Shown: positions 48,099 to 56,244, counted from the stretch's first letter. The stretch is DNA of 64,000 bases from an uncultured Psychrobacter sp. (GCA_947501045.1 CANMUI010000004.1:1-64000); one strand, 5' to 3'. Program-made: numbers and translations. The notes: generated from the letters alone by a model not told the origin.

Positions 48099-48126
48099 AA
48101 AAGGTGGGCTTTGGCTCAACTTTTTT
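48099..48126 (+). terminator. Terminator of purL
   Basis: AAAAGGTGGGC pairs imperfectly with GCTCAACTTTT around TTTG, followed by a T run. The equivalent in the second copy is at 52113. Confidence 0.7.
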
Positions 48127-48195
48127 GTTTGGTTTTATGTGGAGCATTTCCCGCTTTTCGTTTATATAGTTGAATCACTATAAAACTGATACAGG

Positions 48196-48269
48196 GCTAC
48201 TGGGATGAATTTTACGCAGCCTCTGCAACGCAGGCAGCATCCAGCCAGAAAAATTTATACCAGTAGCAC
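48196..48269. repeat. REP-like inverted repeat, copy 2
   Basis: GCTACTGGGATGAATTTT and AAAAATTTATACCAGTAGC are arms of an inverted repeat around about 36 bases. Its right arm, reversed, matches the left arm of the element at 28733. Confidence 0.75.
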
Positions 48270-48430
48270 TGGCAATATTAACGTATCGATTTTATTTCGA
48301 ACTCACTATATCTGCCAGTCTGGGCGCGGCGGTGACACGAGCTGAGAGGTTGCTGTTGCTTCGACACAAGAGAAAATCTACGATTTTCTGTGTTAACTAT
48401 CGTGGTTCAAGAAGATACATTAAAAGTTTG

Positions 48431-48494
48431 GTAGGGTGGATTAGCGATAGCGTAGCCCACCATTTATATGAGAAAATCCAAATGGTGGGCTACG
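48431..48494. repeat. GTAGGGTGG palindromic repeat at purL-side boundary
   Basis: GTAGGGTGGATTAGCGATAG then CGTAGCCCACC, and after about 20 bases GGTGGGCTACG: inverted arms CGTAGCCCACC / GGTGGGCTACG. It is followed by ACTGTCATTCTCTACGAGAA, also present after the copy at 52437-52561. The stretch 48127-48660 holds this and the REP-like repeat and no convincing gene; from about 48545 on GC rises. Confidence 0.8.
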
Positions 48495-48662
48495 TTTCAC
48501 TGTCATTCTCTACGAGAATCTGTTAAAACTAATCTACCCTATGCGCTTTGCAAAAGATCTCGGTTTCGATAAGCCTGCGCGGCTTGGGTGTCGCCTCGCG
48601 CCGACCAGAAGGCCTTACGCGATCGTTAGCCCACCAGATCAATACCCTTAGGGAGTTCGAAC

Positions 48663-49442
48663 ATGATCCTCAAACTTAACGTCAAACTTCATTATCGGCT
48701 CCCTGCGCCGATGGACCTTTTGCTTCAGATCGAAGCCGCCGATCTTGTGGATCAGCGGGTGCGTTCGACCGAGATTTGGACATCAGACGTTGCGCATTTT
48801 TCACGGGTCGCCGCCGATGATGGCATAGGAGAGCGGATTTGGATCCGTGCCGAAGGGGATTTTAGCTGCACTTACATGGCAGAAATTGCCGTTGATCGTC
48901 CTGTCTTAGATATATCGGCAATACCTCAAACGCCCCTCCATCTTTTGCCCGCAGAGACGATCAAGCATTTGATGCCGTCTCGCTATTGCCCGTCAGACCA
49001 GTTCGAAGCCTTCGTGGATGCCGATTTTGGCGATCTCGCTGGCGGCGCACGGATTGCCGCAATGCGCGATTGGATTGAGTCGGCGTTTAGCTATGTGTCC
49101 GGATCGAGCCACGCACAAACCACCGCGCTTGACAGCTTTGTTCAACGTCAGGGCGTATGCCGCGACTTCGCGCATGTTCTCGTGACACTAGCGCGCGCGT
49201 CGTCGATACCGGCCAGGTTCGCAAGTGTTTATGCGCCCGAGGTGAGACCACAGGACTTTCATGCCGTAGCTGAGGTCTATCTCGGAGGAAGCTGGCACCT
49301 CATTGATCCGACTGGCATGGCAGATGCCGATACGATGGCCCGCATCGGTGTTGGAGCTGACGCGTCCAGTGTCGCGTTCTTAACCGCGTTCGGATCCATG
49401 GAATTCGTCAACCAATCGGTATCTGTGACCAGACAAGATTAG
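48663..49442 (+). CDS. Transglutaminase-like cysteine protease-fold protein, foreign origin
   Basis: 259-residue protein with a bacterial transglutaminase N-terminal region and a catalytic domain: cysteine in RQGVCRDFAHVLVTLARAS, histidine in PQDFHAVAEVYLGGSWHL and aspartate in IDPTGMADA give the Cys-His-Asp triad. The gene is clearly richer in G+C than the window, with codons such as GCC, CGC, GTC and a TCG-type serine, as in alphaproteobacteria. The flanks (about 48545-49570) share the composition. GGGAGTTCGAAC precedes the ATG. Enzyme type is secure, substrate not; peptidase or cross-linking roles are both possible. Confidence 0.9.
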   Translation: MILKLNVKLHYRLPAPMDLLLQIEAADLVDQRVRSTEIWTSDVAHFSRVAADDGIGERIWIRAEGDFSCTYMAEIAVDRPVLDISAIPQTPLHLLPAETIKHLMPSRYCPSDQFEAFVDADFGDLAGGARIAAMRDWIESAFSYVSGSSHAQTTALDSFVQRQGVCRDFAHVLVTLARASSIPARFASVYAPEVRPQDFHAVAEVYLGGSWHLIDPTGMADADTMARIGVGADASSVAFLTAFGSMEFVNQSVSVTRQD

Positions 49443-49579
49443 GGTTCTGACCATAGACCATAGACATGCAAGCCTGCTTAAGACAATGACCGCCGCCATA
49501 ACAGGCAACGGCAGTGGTCTCGCTCAATCGGTTACGCGCTCTTCACGTTCTTCACCCTGGGGATCAAGGTCTTTTTTCA

Positions 49580-50605
49580 TCACTCCCAGCTCAAAATCAC
49601 CTTACCGCATTGCCCACTTTCCATGATATCGAAGCCTTCTTGGAAGTCATCAATGGGCAGGCGATGGGTAATGATTGGCGACAAATCAATACCGCTAATC
49701 AGCATTTGCTCCATCTGATACCAAGTCTCCCACATCTCACGCCCATAAATCCCTTTTAAGGTTAACGCCTTAAAAATAATCTTGCTCCAATCCACCGTCG
49801 TGGTGTTGGGCAAAATGCCGAGCAGAGAGATTTTAGAGCCGTTATACATATTACTAATCATCGAATCAAAGGCCTGAGGCGAGCCTGACATCTCAAGCCC
49901 AATATCAAAGCCGTGCATGTTTAAGGCATCGATGGCATCTTCGATGGTTTCACCTTTAGCTGGATTGACGGTCATAGTCGCGCCCATTTTTTTGGCAAGA
50001 TCCAAGCGATAATCACTGATATCACTCGCCACAATATTACGCGCGCCTGCAAAGCGGCAAATCGCTGTAGCCATTGAGCCGATCAGCCCCGCACCCGTAA
50101 TCAGCACATCTTCCCCAAGTACCGGAAAGGATAGGGCGGTATGGGTGGCATTGCCAAAGGGATCCATAATGGCTGCCATTTCATCGCTGATACGCTCATC
50201 AAGTTTTATGGCATTATCGGCAGGTATCACCAAATATTCGGCAAACGCGCCATCGCGGTCAACGCCCACGCCTATGGTGTTTTCGCACACATGCAGCTTA
50301 CCACGGCGGCAGTTACGGCAATGCCCGCAAGCGATATGTCCCTCTCCTGTGACGCGGTCGCCCACTGCAAAATGCTGCACACCATCACCCACTTCACTGA
50401 TGATACCGACGTATTCGTGTCCGATAACCATCGGTGTCTTTACGGTTTTTTGTGACCACTCATCCCACTTATAAATGTGCAAATCCGTACCACAAATAGC
50501 CGTTTTTTTGATTTTTATCTTAATGTCATTGATGCCAACCTTTGGTTCTGGCACGTCTTGCATCCAGATGCCTTTTTCGCTATGAGCTTTAACCAGTGCT
50601 TTCAT
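49580..50605 (-). CDS. tdh: L-threonine 3-dehydrogenase
   Basis: Zinc enzyme oxidising threonine to 2-amino-3-ketobutyrate with NAD. The 341 residues (E. coli Tdh 341) have the catalytic zinc cysteine in KTAICGTDLHIYKWDEW, the GHEYVGII histidine, the structural-zinc lobe CGHCRNCRRGKLHVC, and the NAD fold DVLITGAGLIGSMATAICRF. Second gene of a kbl-tdh operon, 42 bp after kbl. The foreign transglutaminase segment ends just past its stop, so its native terminator is missing or not visible. Confidence 0.96.
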   Translation of the reverse strand: MKALVKAHSEKGIWMQDVPEPKVGINDIKIKIKKTAICGTDLHIYKWDEWSQKTVKTPMVIGHEYVGIISEVGDGVQHFAVGDRVTGEGHIACGHCRNCRRGKLHVCENTIGVGVDRDGAFAEYLVIPADNAIKLDERISDEMAAIMDPFGNATHTALSFPVLGEDVLITGAGLIGSMATAICRFAGARNIVASDISDYRLDLAKKMGATMTVNPAKGETIEDAIDALNMHGFDIGLEMSGSPQAFDSMISNMYNGSKISLLGILPNTTTVDWSKIIFKALTLKGIYGREMWETWYQMEQMLISGIDLSPIITHRLPIDDFQEGFDIMESGQCGKVILSWE

Positions 50606-50647
50606 ACTTTTCTCTTATTTAGCTACGTTAATAAGTTAAATACCGCC

Positions 50648-51838
50648 TTAAGCAATGACTTCCATTTGCTTGGCGACTTTGATAAAGGCGGCGATACACT
50701 GGTCAAGCTGCTCCCTATTATGGGCAGCAGAGAGCTGAACCCGAATGCGCGCCTCGTCTTTGGGTACGACAGGATAGAAGAAGCCAATCACATAAATACC
50801 CTCGTCAAGCAGCGCCTCTGCCATTTGTTGGGCGATGTTGGCATCATAAGTCATCACCGCACAAATTGCCGATTCGGTGGGCTTGATATCGAAGCCTGCC
50901 TCCTGCATTTGCTGAACAAAATAGTCGGTATTTTCATGCAATTTATCTTGCAAGGTATTGTCTTGCGCTAGCATCTCAAACGCTTTGATCCCAGCTGCCG
51001 CCACCACTGGAGGAATGGAGTTTGAAAACAGATACGGGCGTGAGCGTTGACGCAGCATCTCGATCATCTCTTTTTTACCCGTGGTAAAGCCGCCAATAGC
51101 ACCGCCAAACGCCTTACCTAAAGTGCCGGTGATCAGCTCAATATTACCGCGTAGATCAAACAATTCAGTCACGCCGCCACCAGTCTTACCGACGACGCCT
51201 GCTGAATGACACTCGTCAATCATAATCATAGCATCATACTTTTGAGCCAACGCATAAATCTCATCCATTGGCGCTACATTACCATCCATTGAAAACACGG
51301 CATCGGTGACAATTAAGCGAAAACGCTGGGCTTGCGCTGCCTGCAATTGCGCCTCTAAATCTTGCATATCCGCATTGGCATAGCGATAGCGTACTGCCTT
51401 GCACAGGCGTACCCCATCGATGATTGAGGCATGATTTAACGAATCAGAAATAATGGCATCCTCGCCAGTTAGCAGAGGCTCAAAAGCACCGCCATTAGCA
51501 TCAAAACAGGCGGCATAAAGAATCGTATCTTCGGTATTAAAAAACTTAGAAATCGTGGCCTCTAATTGCTTGTGCAAATCTTGCGTACCACAAATAAAAC
51601 GCACCGATGACATACCATATCCTGAGTCTTCAATGGCTTGGGTAGCCACCTTTTTAATCTCAGGGTGGTCAGACAATCCAAGGTAATTATTGGCACAGAA
51701 GTTCAGCACCTCACGACCATCGGCGATCTTGATAAGCGCATCTTGCGGGGAGGTGATAACGCGCTCGGTTTTATACAGTCCTGCCGCACGTATATCGTCG
51801 ATTTCTTGCTGTAGATGGGTTTGAAAGGCTTGATACAT
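50648..51838 (-). CDS. kbl: Glycine C-acetyltransferase (2-amino-3-ketobutyrate CoA ligase)
   Basis: PLP enzyme that splits 2-amino-3-ketobutyrate with CoA into glycine and acetyl-CoA, acting after Tdh. 396 residues with NFCANNYLGLSDHPEIKK, DSLNHASIIDGVRLCKA, MIMIDECHSAGVVG and the PLP lysine in ITGTLGKAFGGAIGG. First gene of the kbl-tdh operon. AAGGAATTG lies ahead of the ATG. Together the two turn threonine to glycine, and the acetyl-CoA joins with acs and pta metabolism. Confidence 0.96.
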   Translation of the reverse strand: MYQAFQTHLQQEIDDIRAAGLYKTERVITSPQDALIKIADGREVLNFCANNYLGLSDHPEIKKVATQAIEDSGYGMSSVRFICGTQDLHKQLEATISKFFNTEDTILYAACFDANGGAFEPLLTGEDAIISDSLNHASIIDGVRLCKAVRYRYANADMQDLEAQLQAAQAQRFRLIVTDAVFSMDGNVAPMDEIYALAQKYDAMIMIDECHSAGVVGKTGGGVTELFDLRGNIELITGTLGKAFGGAIGGFTTGKKEMIEMLRQRSRPYLFSNSIPPVVAAAGIKAFEMLAQDNTLQDKLHENTDYFVQQMQEAGFDIKPTESAICAVMTYDANIAQQMAEALLDEGIYVIGFFYPVVPKDEARIRVQLSAAHNREQLDQCIAAFIKVAKQMEVIA

Positions 51839-52018
51839 AACAATTCCTTTTTTTAATATTACGAGTATTGGTTTAATGTAGTGATACTATCTATAACTCT
51901 GTAAGCGGTAACTTTATCATTAGCCTATCGCAATAAATAGCGGAGGGATAGAATTATTTTTGAATCTATATAGGGTTGATGAGCTTATATATAAGTGGTC
52001 AAACTGCGGGTTGGGGGT

Positions 52019-52072
52019 GAGGATGACGCATGGATGCGGATGCTGCGTAATGTGTGGGTTTGGTTGCGATAG
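52019..52072 (+). pseudogene. Diverged copy of the purL 3' end
   Basis: Codes for DDAWMRMLRNVWVWLR and a stop, against DGAWMRMFRNARAWLR in purL, and is followed by the same GTTTTAGATA / AAAAGGTGGGCTT terminator region (52080-52141). Only the last 17 or so codons are present. Differences in many silent positions show that it is either old or from another strain. It lies just past the start side of kbl, so kbl-tdh and the foreign transglutaminase gene are enclosed between purL and this copy. Confidence 0.9.
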
Positions 52073-52112
52073 GTTTTGTTTGATGTTTGTTTTAGATAAC
52101 TGTTTTATATAG

Positions 52113-52141
52113 AAAAGGTGGGCTTAGACTCACCTTTTTTT
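52113..52141 (+). terminator. Second copy of the purL terminator
   Basis: AAAAGGTGGG pairs with CTCACCTTTT (one G-T pair) around a 7-base loop, then a T run. It matches the hairpin at 48099 in sequence and follows the copied purL tail. Confidence 0.75.
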
Positions 52142-52203
52142 GTTTAAAGTTTTATGGTCTAGAGTAGGTTGGCGTGGAGCTTGCAACACATAATGATTTT
52201 AGG

Positions 52204-52246
52204 GGAGCTATTCCTGAGAAGCGTTAAAAAATTGCACTGCAATTTT
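52204..52246. repeat. Dispersed hairpin repeat, copy 2
   Basis: CTGAGAAGCGTTAAAAAATT with the palindrome AAAATTGCACTGCAATTTT; a close match to 22173-22217. From 52247 to 52436 there are more short palindromes (AAATTCCTTAAAGGGAATTT, GAAGCAGTGCTTC) and no gene. Confidence 0.7.
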
Positions 52247-52436
52247 AGCTTCGCAAGTGTAAATTCCTTAAAGGGAATTTTCTGTTTCGCTTATATCCGC
52301 TACGAAATTTGCGAAAATGCAAATTCCCTTGCGCTTGGACGAAGCAGTGCTTCGTTATTTCCTCGCTCAGGGCTAGCGGCGGCATCGTGTTCTTGCAGAT
52401 ATTCGTCGTGGTTCGGGTTTAGAGATTAAAAGGTCG

Positions 52437-52561
52437 GTAGGGTGGGCGATAGCGTAACCTGAAAGCCGTAAAAACGAAGTACTGCTTCGTTAGGCTTGCA
52501 AGGAAAATCCTTTAAATAGGATTTTTTATCAGTGGCAAACTATTCTAAATGGTGGGTTACG
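52437..52561. repeat. GTAGGGTGG repeat interrupted by another palindrome
   Basis: GTAGGGTGGGCGATAGCGTAACC and, 90 bases on, ATGGTGGGTTACG, the two halves of the unit seen whole at 48431. In between lies an insertion with CGAAGTACTGCTTCG and AAAATCCTTTAAATAGGATTTT hairpins. It is followed by TTTACTGTCATTCTCTACGA as at the other copy. This and the pieces before it fill the 867-bp stretch 51839-52705, apart from the purL copy. Confidence 0.8.
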
Positions 52562-52705
52562 TTTTACTGTCATTCTCTACGAGAATTCTGTAAAACTAAC
52601 CCGCCCTTGTATCTCGACTAGATGATAACTTGCCTTACACGATATTCACATTAATATCGTCGTATAATTCTTTTTAATACTGTTCTGAAGATTAAGCATA
52701 TAACA

Positions 52706-53152
52706 ATGAGCCACTTAGTAAATGATAACGAAAATATATTTATTACTCTGACACCAAACTCTAAAGATGAGTTTGGTGTCATGTGTGACTTGAAGATCGA
52801 AACGGAACTAATATGTTTTGATTTTAAAAGTGTAAGTGAAAATAATAGGTATATGTCTCATGAAAACATAAACTATTTAAGCAAAGAGGTTTTAAAGCTT
52901 AAAGATCTATCTAAGTATAGAGAGGAGGATGAACTGATTACATCTATTTATCCAATCGATATGTTCTTTACGATGGATGTTTTTAAAGCAAATGACGATT
53001 TATTATTTATCGAATTAAGTATACCTATTGGTATTTATTCAAACTCTACTATATCAGGCTATAGTTTCGGTTTAGATTTTTTCGTCAACGCCGTGTCTTT
53101 AATACAGTTTTTCGAGAGCTTTATTATAAGTTGTGAGAGAGATAGTTTGTAG
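52706..53152 (+). CDS. Hypothetical small protein, AT-rich
   Basis: 148-residue soluble protein, no signal or membrane segment, beginning MSHLVNDNENIFITLTPN. Alternating beta-strands and a long final hydrophobic helix (FVNAVSLIQFFESFII) give it the look of small orphan immunity or SUKH/WapI-like proteins, but this is only a resemblance and no family is recognised. AT-rich, in the repeat-bounded region after the purL copy. An A-rich leader without clear ribosome binding site precedes the ATG. Confidence 0.55.
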   Translation: MSHLVNDNENIFITLTPNSKDEFGVMCDLKIETELICFDFKSVSENNRYMSHENINYLSKEVLKLKDLSKYREEDELITSIYPIDMFFTMDVFKANDDLLFIELSIPIGIYSNSTISGYSFGLDFFVNAVSLIQFFESFIISCERDSL

Positions 53153-53240
53153 ACTAAGTTAAGGTTGAGAAACCTAAATATTATGGTTTGGTAAAGTATT
53201 ATTTACAAGCTAACCCAAGAAGTAAAAGAGGTATATAACT

Positions 53241-53498
53241 ATGAGCAATGAATTTTATGATGATTTATCGACGTCATTGAATCAGGCATTAGCGATTGCC
53301 AAAGGGGAGGCTAAGCCTAGTCACCAGTTTAGTCATGAAGTTCCTGATATCAAGTCGATCCGTACTAAAACAGGGCTATCGCAACAGCAGTTCGCTGATA
53401 AGCTCAATATCAGTTCGCGTACGTTACAAAACTGGGAACAAGGCACTAGAAACCCGACAGGAGCGGCGATTACGCTAGTGCGTTTGTTAGATAAATAG
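53241..53498 (+). CDS. XRE-type HTH regulator (NadS/HigA antitoxin-like)
   Basis: 85-residue protein whose C-terminal half is a helix-turn-helix: IKSIRTKTGLSQQQFADKLN and SSRTLQNWEQGTRNPTGAA. Order and length (N-terminal tail, then HTH) resemble HigA/NadS antitoxins paired with RelE-type toxins. No toxin gene lies on either side (the 52706 protein does not look like RelE). AAGTAAAAGAGGTATATAACT precedes the ATG. It may be an orphan antitoxin or regulator. Confidence 0.85.
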   Translation: MSNEFYDDLSTSLNQALAIAKGEAKPSHQFSHEVPDIKSIRTKTGLSQQQFADKLNISSRTLQNWEQGTRNPTGAAITLVRLLDK

Positions 53499-53585
53499 CC
53501 TGATTTGATTGCCGAGGCTTGGTGAGTAATTTTAAGAGTCAAAACTATCACTATTATTTGAAGTTTCTACAGGAGAGTAAATGGA

Positions 53586-54269
53586 ATGAAAAGTAACTTT
53601 AAAACCTTATTTGTGGCAGTGATGGTTGTATCGATAACAGCCTGTACTGGGAGTAATATAGAGCAAGAAAACATTGCTGTAGATGAAAACGTTACGCAAG
53701 TTGAAGCTCCTGAGTACAATATCTTAGAAGATACTGCTAAAAGTAATATTAAGCGTACCGTAGAAGTTGAATTACCTGAACGTTTAGACGAAGTAGAACT
53801 AAAAAGACTAGCAAAACATATTAAAGGTCTTTCAAATAAAGACGTAGAACGAACCTTTATAGGTTATAGAATTGCTGGTAATGACCCAAAACAAGCTTAT
53901 TGGGCAACAACGCACTATAACCCAAATCTTGAAGTTAATATTATGGGTGAGAGCGCCACTAGTTATGAAAATATGAAGGGTAAAAGCTTACCAGAAGGTG
54001 AGGTTATAGGTAGTTGGATGGTCGAACGTGGTCTTGAATATAGAATGACAGCATATAATAAAGATGGACGAACCTATCTACAAAGCGCATATGGTGATGG
54101 CACTTCTTCGGATGATTTGTATGTCCTTGCGGAGACAGACAGAGGTACTAAACTTGAAGAAGAGGACAGTGGGTTTGGAGAATATTTTATTATTAATTCA
54201 GAAGGAGAATTAGAGTTTTGGAGTGATAATGGTAATTACTATACAGCCAAAAAATCTAATTTAAGGTGA
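53586..54269 (+). CDS. Hypothetical lipoprotein
   Basis: 227-residue protein with lipobox ITAC (C20), acidic (many Glu, Asp) and probably periplasmic. A soluble domain from about residue 60 carries VELPERLDEVELKRLAKHIK and KQAYWATTHYNPNLEVNIM. No family known. GGAGAGTAAATGGA precedes the ATG. It ends at a shared hairpin with the convergent ImmA/IrrE gene. Confidence 0.65.
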   Translation: MKSNFKTLFVAVMVVSITACTGSNIEQENIAVDENVTQVEAPEYNILEDTAKSNIKRTVEVELPERLDEVELKRLAKHIKGLSNKDVERTFIGYRIAGNDPKQAYWATTHYNPNLEVNIMGESATSYENMKGKSLPEGEVIGSWMVERGLEYRMTAYNKDGRTYLQSAYGDGTSSDDLYVLAETDRGTKLEEEDSGFGEYFIINSEGELEFWSDNGNYYTAKKSNLR

Positions 54270-54288
54270 TGTTTCTAAACTATTTAAA

Positions 54289-54330
54289 AATACCTTCTCT
54301 TACTACTTAACACAGTAGGAGAAGGGTATT
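54289..54330. terminator. Bidirectional terminator
   Basis: AATACCTTCTC and GAGAAGGGTATT pair, with AGTA/TACT continuing the stem. An A run beside the left arm gives a T run for the minus-strand ImmA/IrrE gene; the plus-strand T run is weak. Confidence 0.8.
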
Positions 54331-54378
54331 GTTTAATGTTAGTCTGTAGTTGCAGACGTTTGGGAACGATCGTAACAA

Positions 54379-55458
54379 CTAAAGAAGCTTAAGTCTAGGC
54401 TTAGTATTGTCACTAATCAAATTAAATGTTATATCATCTAAAATTTGATAACCAAAATCAAGATTCTCATAAAAACTTCTACCTTCTTTTTCTAGAAGAA
54501 CTTTAATTATTTTATTTAAAAGAATAGGCTTTTCACGCTCAATTGAATCAGGCTCTGATTTGGTATAACCTCGCTTACTAAACTCGATACAATTCGAACG
54601 ATAAAGCCAATCAGTCAACAACTCATGTTCATGAAGGTTGTAGTTAATAGCTGCAAGTGATACCTTCCAGTACTTTTTATAACTTATCAAATTTACTAAA
54701 TTTAGATTATTTGGTGCCATAGCAATAAATGCTTCTTTTGGCATTAAAAAGTTAGATGCAAATCTATCAGCTTCATGCTCTTTATCTTTCATGTTTTCAA
54801 GCACATTTTTATCATCACTATGAAGGACTAAGTGACCAAGCTCATGAGCAGCATCGAAGCGCATTCTTTCTGCTGATTTAGCTGTATTTAAAAATACTAT
54901 AGGTCGCCCATCATGATAAAAAGAAAATGCATCAACTTCTTTTACTTCCAAAGGTAAACGGAATACCGCAATACCATGTGATTCAAGCAAAGCGATGATA
55001 TTTTTAATCGGTAATACACCTAATTGCCAATCACCACGAAGCGTTAAAGCAGCTTTCTCAGGCTCGTTAACTAATGTATCAATATCAAAACCTTGAAAAA
55101 CAGGAAGATTAGAAATCTTTTTATCGAAATATTCTAAGGTTTGAATTGCGAATTCACTATAAGCACGTGCTGAATTCCTATATTGAGCTTTTATACGGCT
55201 ATATGACCGAAAGAAAATTTGCTCATCCATTACCTGTGTTTCAAAAGTGGAGTTAAAGAAATTAAAGGGTAGGTTTAATGATTCGCTTAAAGTCACTATT
55301 TTTTCAAAATCAGGTACTGAAGGTTTTTTTTCATTCAAGTAGTTTGAAATAGTAACCTCAGTACATGACAAAATTTTTGCTAAATCCTTGTTAGTTTTAC
55401 CCTTTAAATCTTTTGCTATTTTTAAACGATGCTTATTAAATTCAAAGTTACTCGTCAT
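54379..55458 (-). CDS. HTH plus ImmA/IrrE zinc metallopeptidase
   Basis: 359-residue protein. Residues about 5-55 form a helix-turn-helix (LKGKTNKDLAKILSCTEVTI, SNYLNEKK), and the C-terminal half an ImmA/IrrE (COG2856) peptidase: MRFDAAHELGHLVLHSDD with HExxH and EHEADRFASNFLMP with the third ligand. These proteins often cleave a repressor or antitoxin; the fused HTH suggests self-regulation. The start MTSNFEF at 55458 overlaps the end of the upstream gene by 11 bases; the earlier frame start (55497) lies fully inside that gene. Operon with the unknown 55448-56149 gene. Confidence 0.9.
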   Translation of the reverse strand: MTSNFEFNKHRLKIAKDLKGKTNKDLAKILSCTEVTISNYLNEKKPSVPDFEKIVTLSESLNLPFNFFNSTFETQVMDEQIFFRSYSRIKAQYRNSARAYSEFAIQTLEYFDKKISNLPVFQGFDIDTLVNEPEKAALTLRGDWQLGVLPIKNIIALLESHGIAVFRLPLEVKEVDAFSFYHDGRPIVFLNTAKSAERMRFDAAHELGHLVLHSDDKNVLENMKDKEHEADRFASNFLMPKEAFIAMAPNNLNLVNLISYKKYWKVSLAAINYNLHEHELLTDWLYRSNCIEFSKRGYTKSEPDSIEREKPILLNKIIKVLLEKEGRSFYENLDFGYQILDDITFNLISDNTKPRLKLL

Positions 55459-56149
55459 CACTCGCATTTTTATACCCAATTTCAAACGAGTCTTCATTTA
55501 CTGATTCATCAGCAAACTCACTCACATATGACTGAACATTACCTTCTGACGTAAACATTAATCGACAATCATGATCAGTTGGAAATATTTTCCCACTTTT
55601 TTTAATTTCATAGGAGGTTGGACGCGCTAGCTCACAAATTAAATTTGGATTGTCTTCTTCATAAAGACTGTGATTTCTTGAAGGATAATATAGAATCCAA
55701 GTCTCTAATTTACTAGAATTAATATTTCTGTATTTATTAATATCAATTTTATTTTTAGTTTCAATACCTTTTACACAGTTAGAGGAAATAGGTAAATCTA
55801 TATTTCCCACAGCAGCATTACCCGACATTATAATGATTTGAATGTTGCTGTCAGTAATAAATAATGTTGGCTGCCCTTTATCGCGACTGTATACGACACC
55901 TTTAGGCATAAGTTGTAAAGCAATATATTCACCAACATCACCCCAGCGAGCCATACCACTACCACAGTTTAATTTGGTTTTAAGATTGAAGTTATCATCA
56001 GCTTTATTAATAGCATCAAAAAGAATTTGTGGTTCGAAGCCAAATTTTTCCTTCAATATATCTACAGCTTCGTCATTAGTTATAAGTTCGCCATCTTTGT
56101 TACGACTATCTAAATCGCTAAACATTTCATACTGAGGTGCGTGATACAT
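55448..56149 (-). CDS. Unknown protein paired with the ImmA/IrrE peptidase
   Basis: 233-residue soluble protein unlike any family I know. It has KLNCGSGMARWGDVGEYIAL and PTLFITDSNIQIIIMSGNAA near the middle and an acidic C-terminal end. Possibly a binding protein, toxin or the peptidase's substrate. Starting at 56149 (MYHAPQ) is preferred: it has GGA 6 bases ahead and lies about 23 bases after the predicted transcription start; the upstream ATG at 56170 has no ribosome binding site. The stop overlaps the peptidase gene start. Confidence 0.65.
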   Translation of the reverse strand: MYHAPQYEMFSDLDSRNKDGELITNDEAVDILKEKFGFEPQILFDAINKADDNFNLKTKLNCGSGMARWGDVGEYIALQLMPKGVVYSRDKGQPTLFITDSNIQIIIMSGNAAVGNIDLPISSNCVKGIETKNKIDINKYRNINSSKLETWILYYPSRNHSLYEEDNPNLICELARPTSYEIKKSGKIFPTDHDCRLMFTSEGNVQSYVSEFADESVNEDSFEIGYKNASDDE

Positions 56150-56178
56150 ATTTATTCCATCCATTATCATTTTTATAA

Positions 56179-56187
56179 ATTATAACA
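56179..56187 (-). promoter_or_regulatory. Extended -10 promoter of the ImmA/IrrE operon
   Basis: Minus-strand TGTTATAAT is a consensus TGnTATAAT. No good -35 is visible 17 bases up (T-rich), as expected for an extended -10. Transcription would start near 56172, making the ATG at 56149 the likely start codon. Confidence 0.6.
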
Positions 56188-56244
56188 TCATTAGAGGTGG
56201 TAAAAAATAAAAATATTAGGGTAAATCAAATTTTTGTAGGTTAC

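Noticed and set aside
48332..48526. Open frame of 64 residues after purL
   Set aside because: Covers the GTAGGGTGG repeat; nothing supports translation.
52169..52429. Open frame of 86 residues in the palindrome mosaic
   Set aside because: Made of hairpin repeats with no ribosome binding site and no protein-like sequence.
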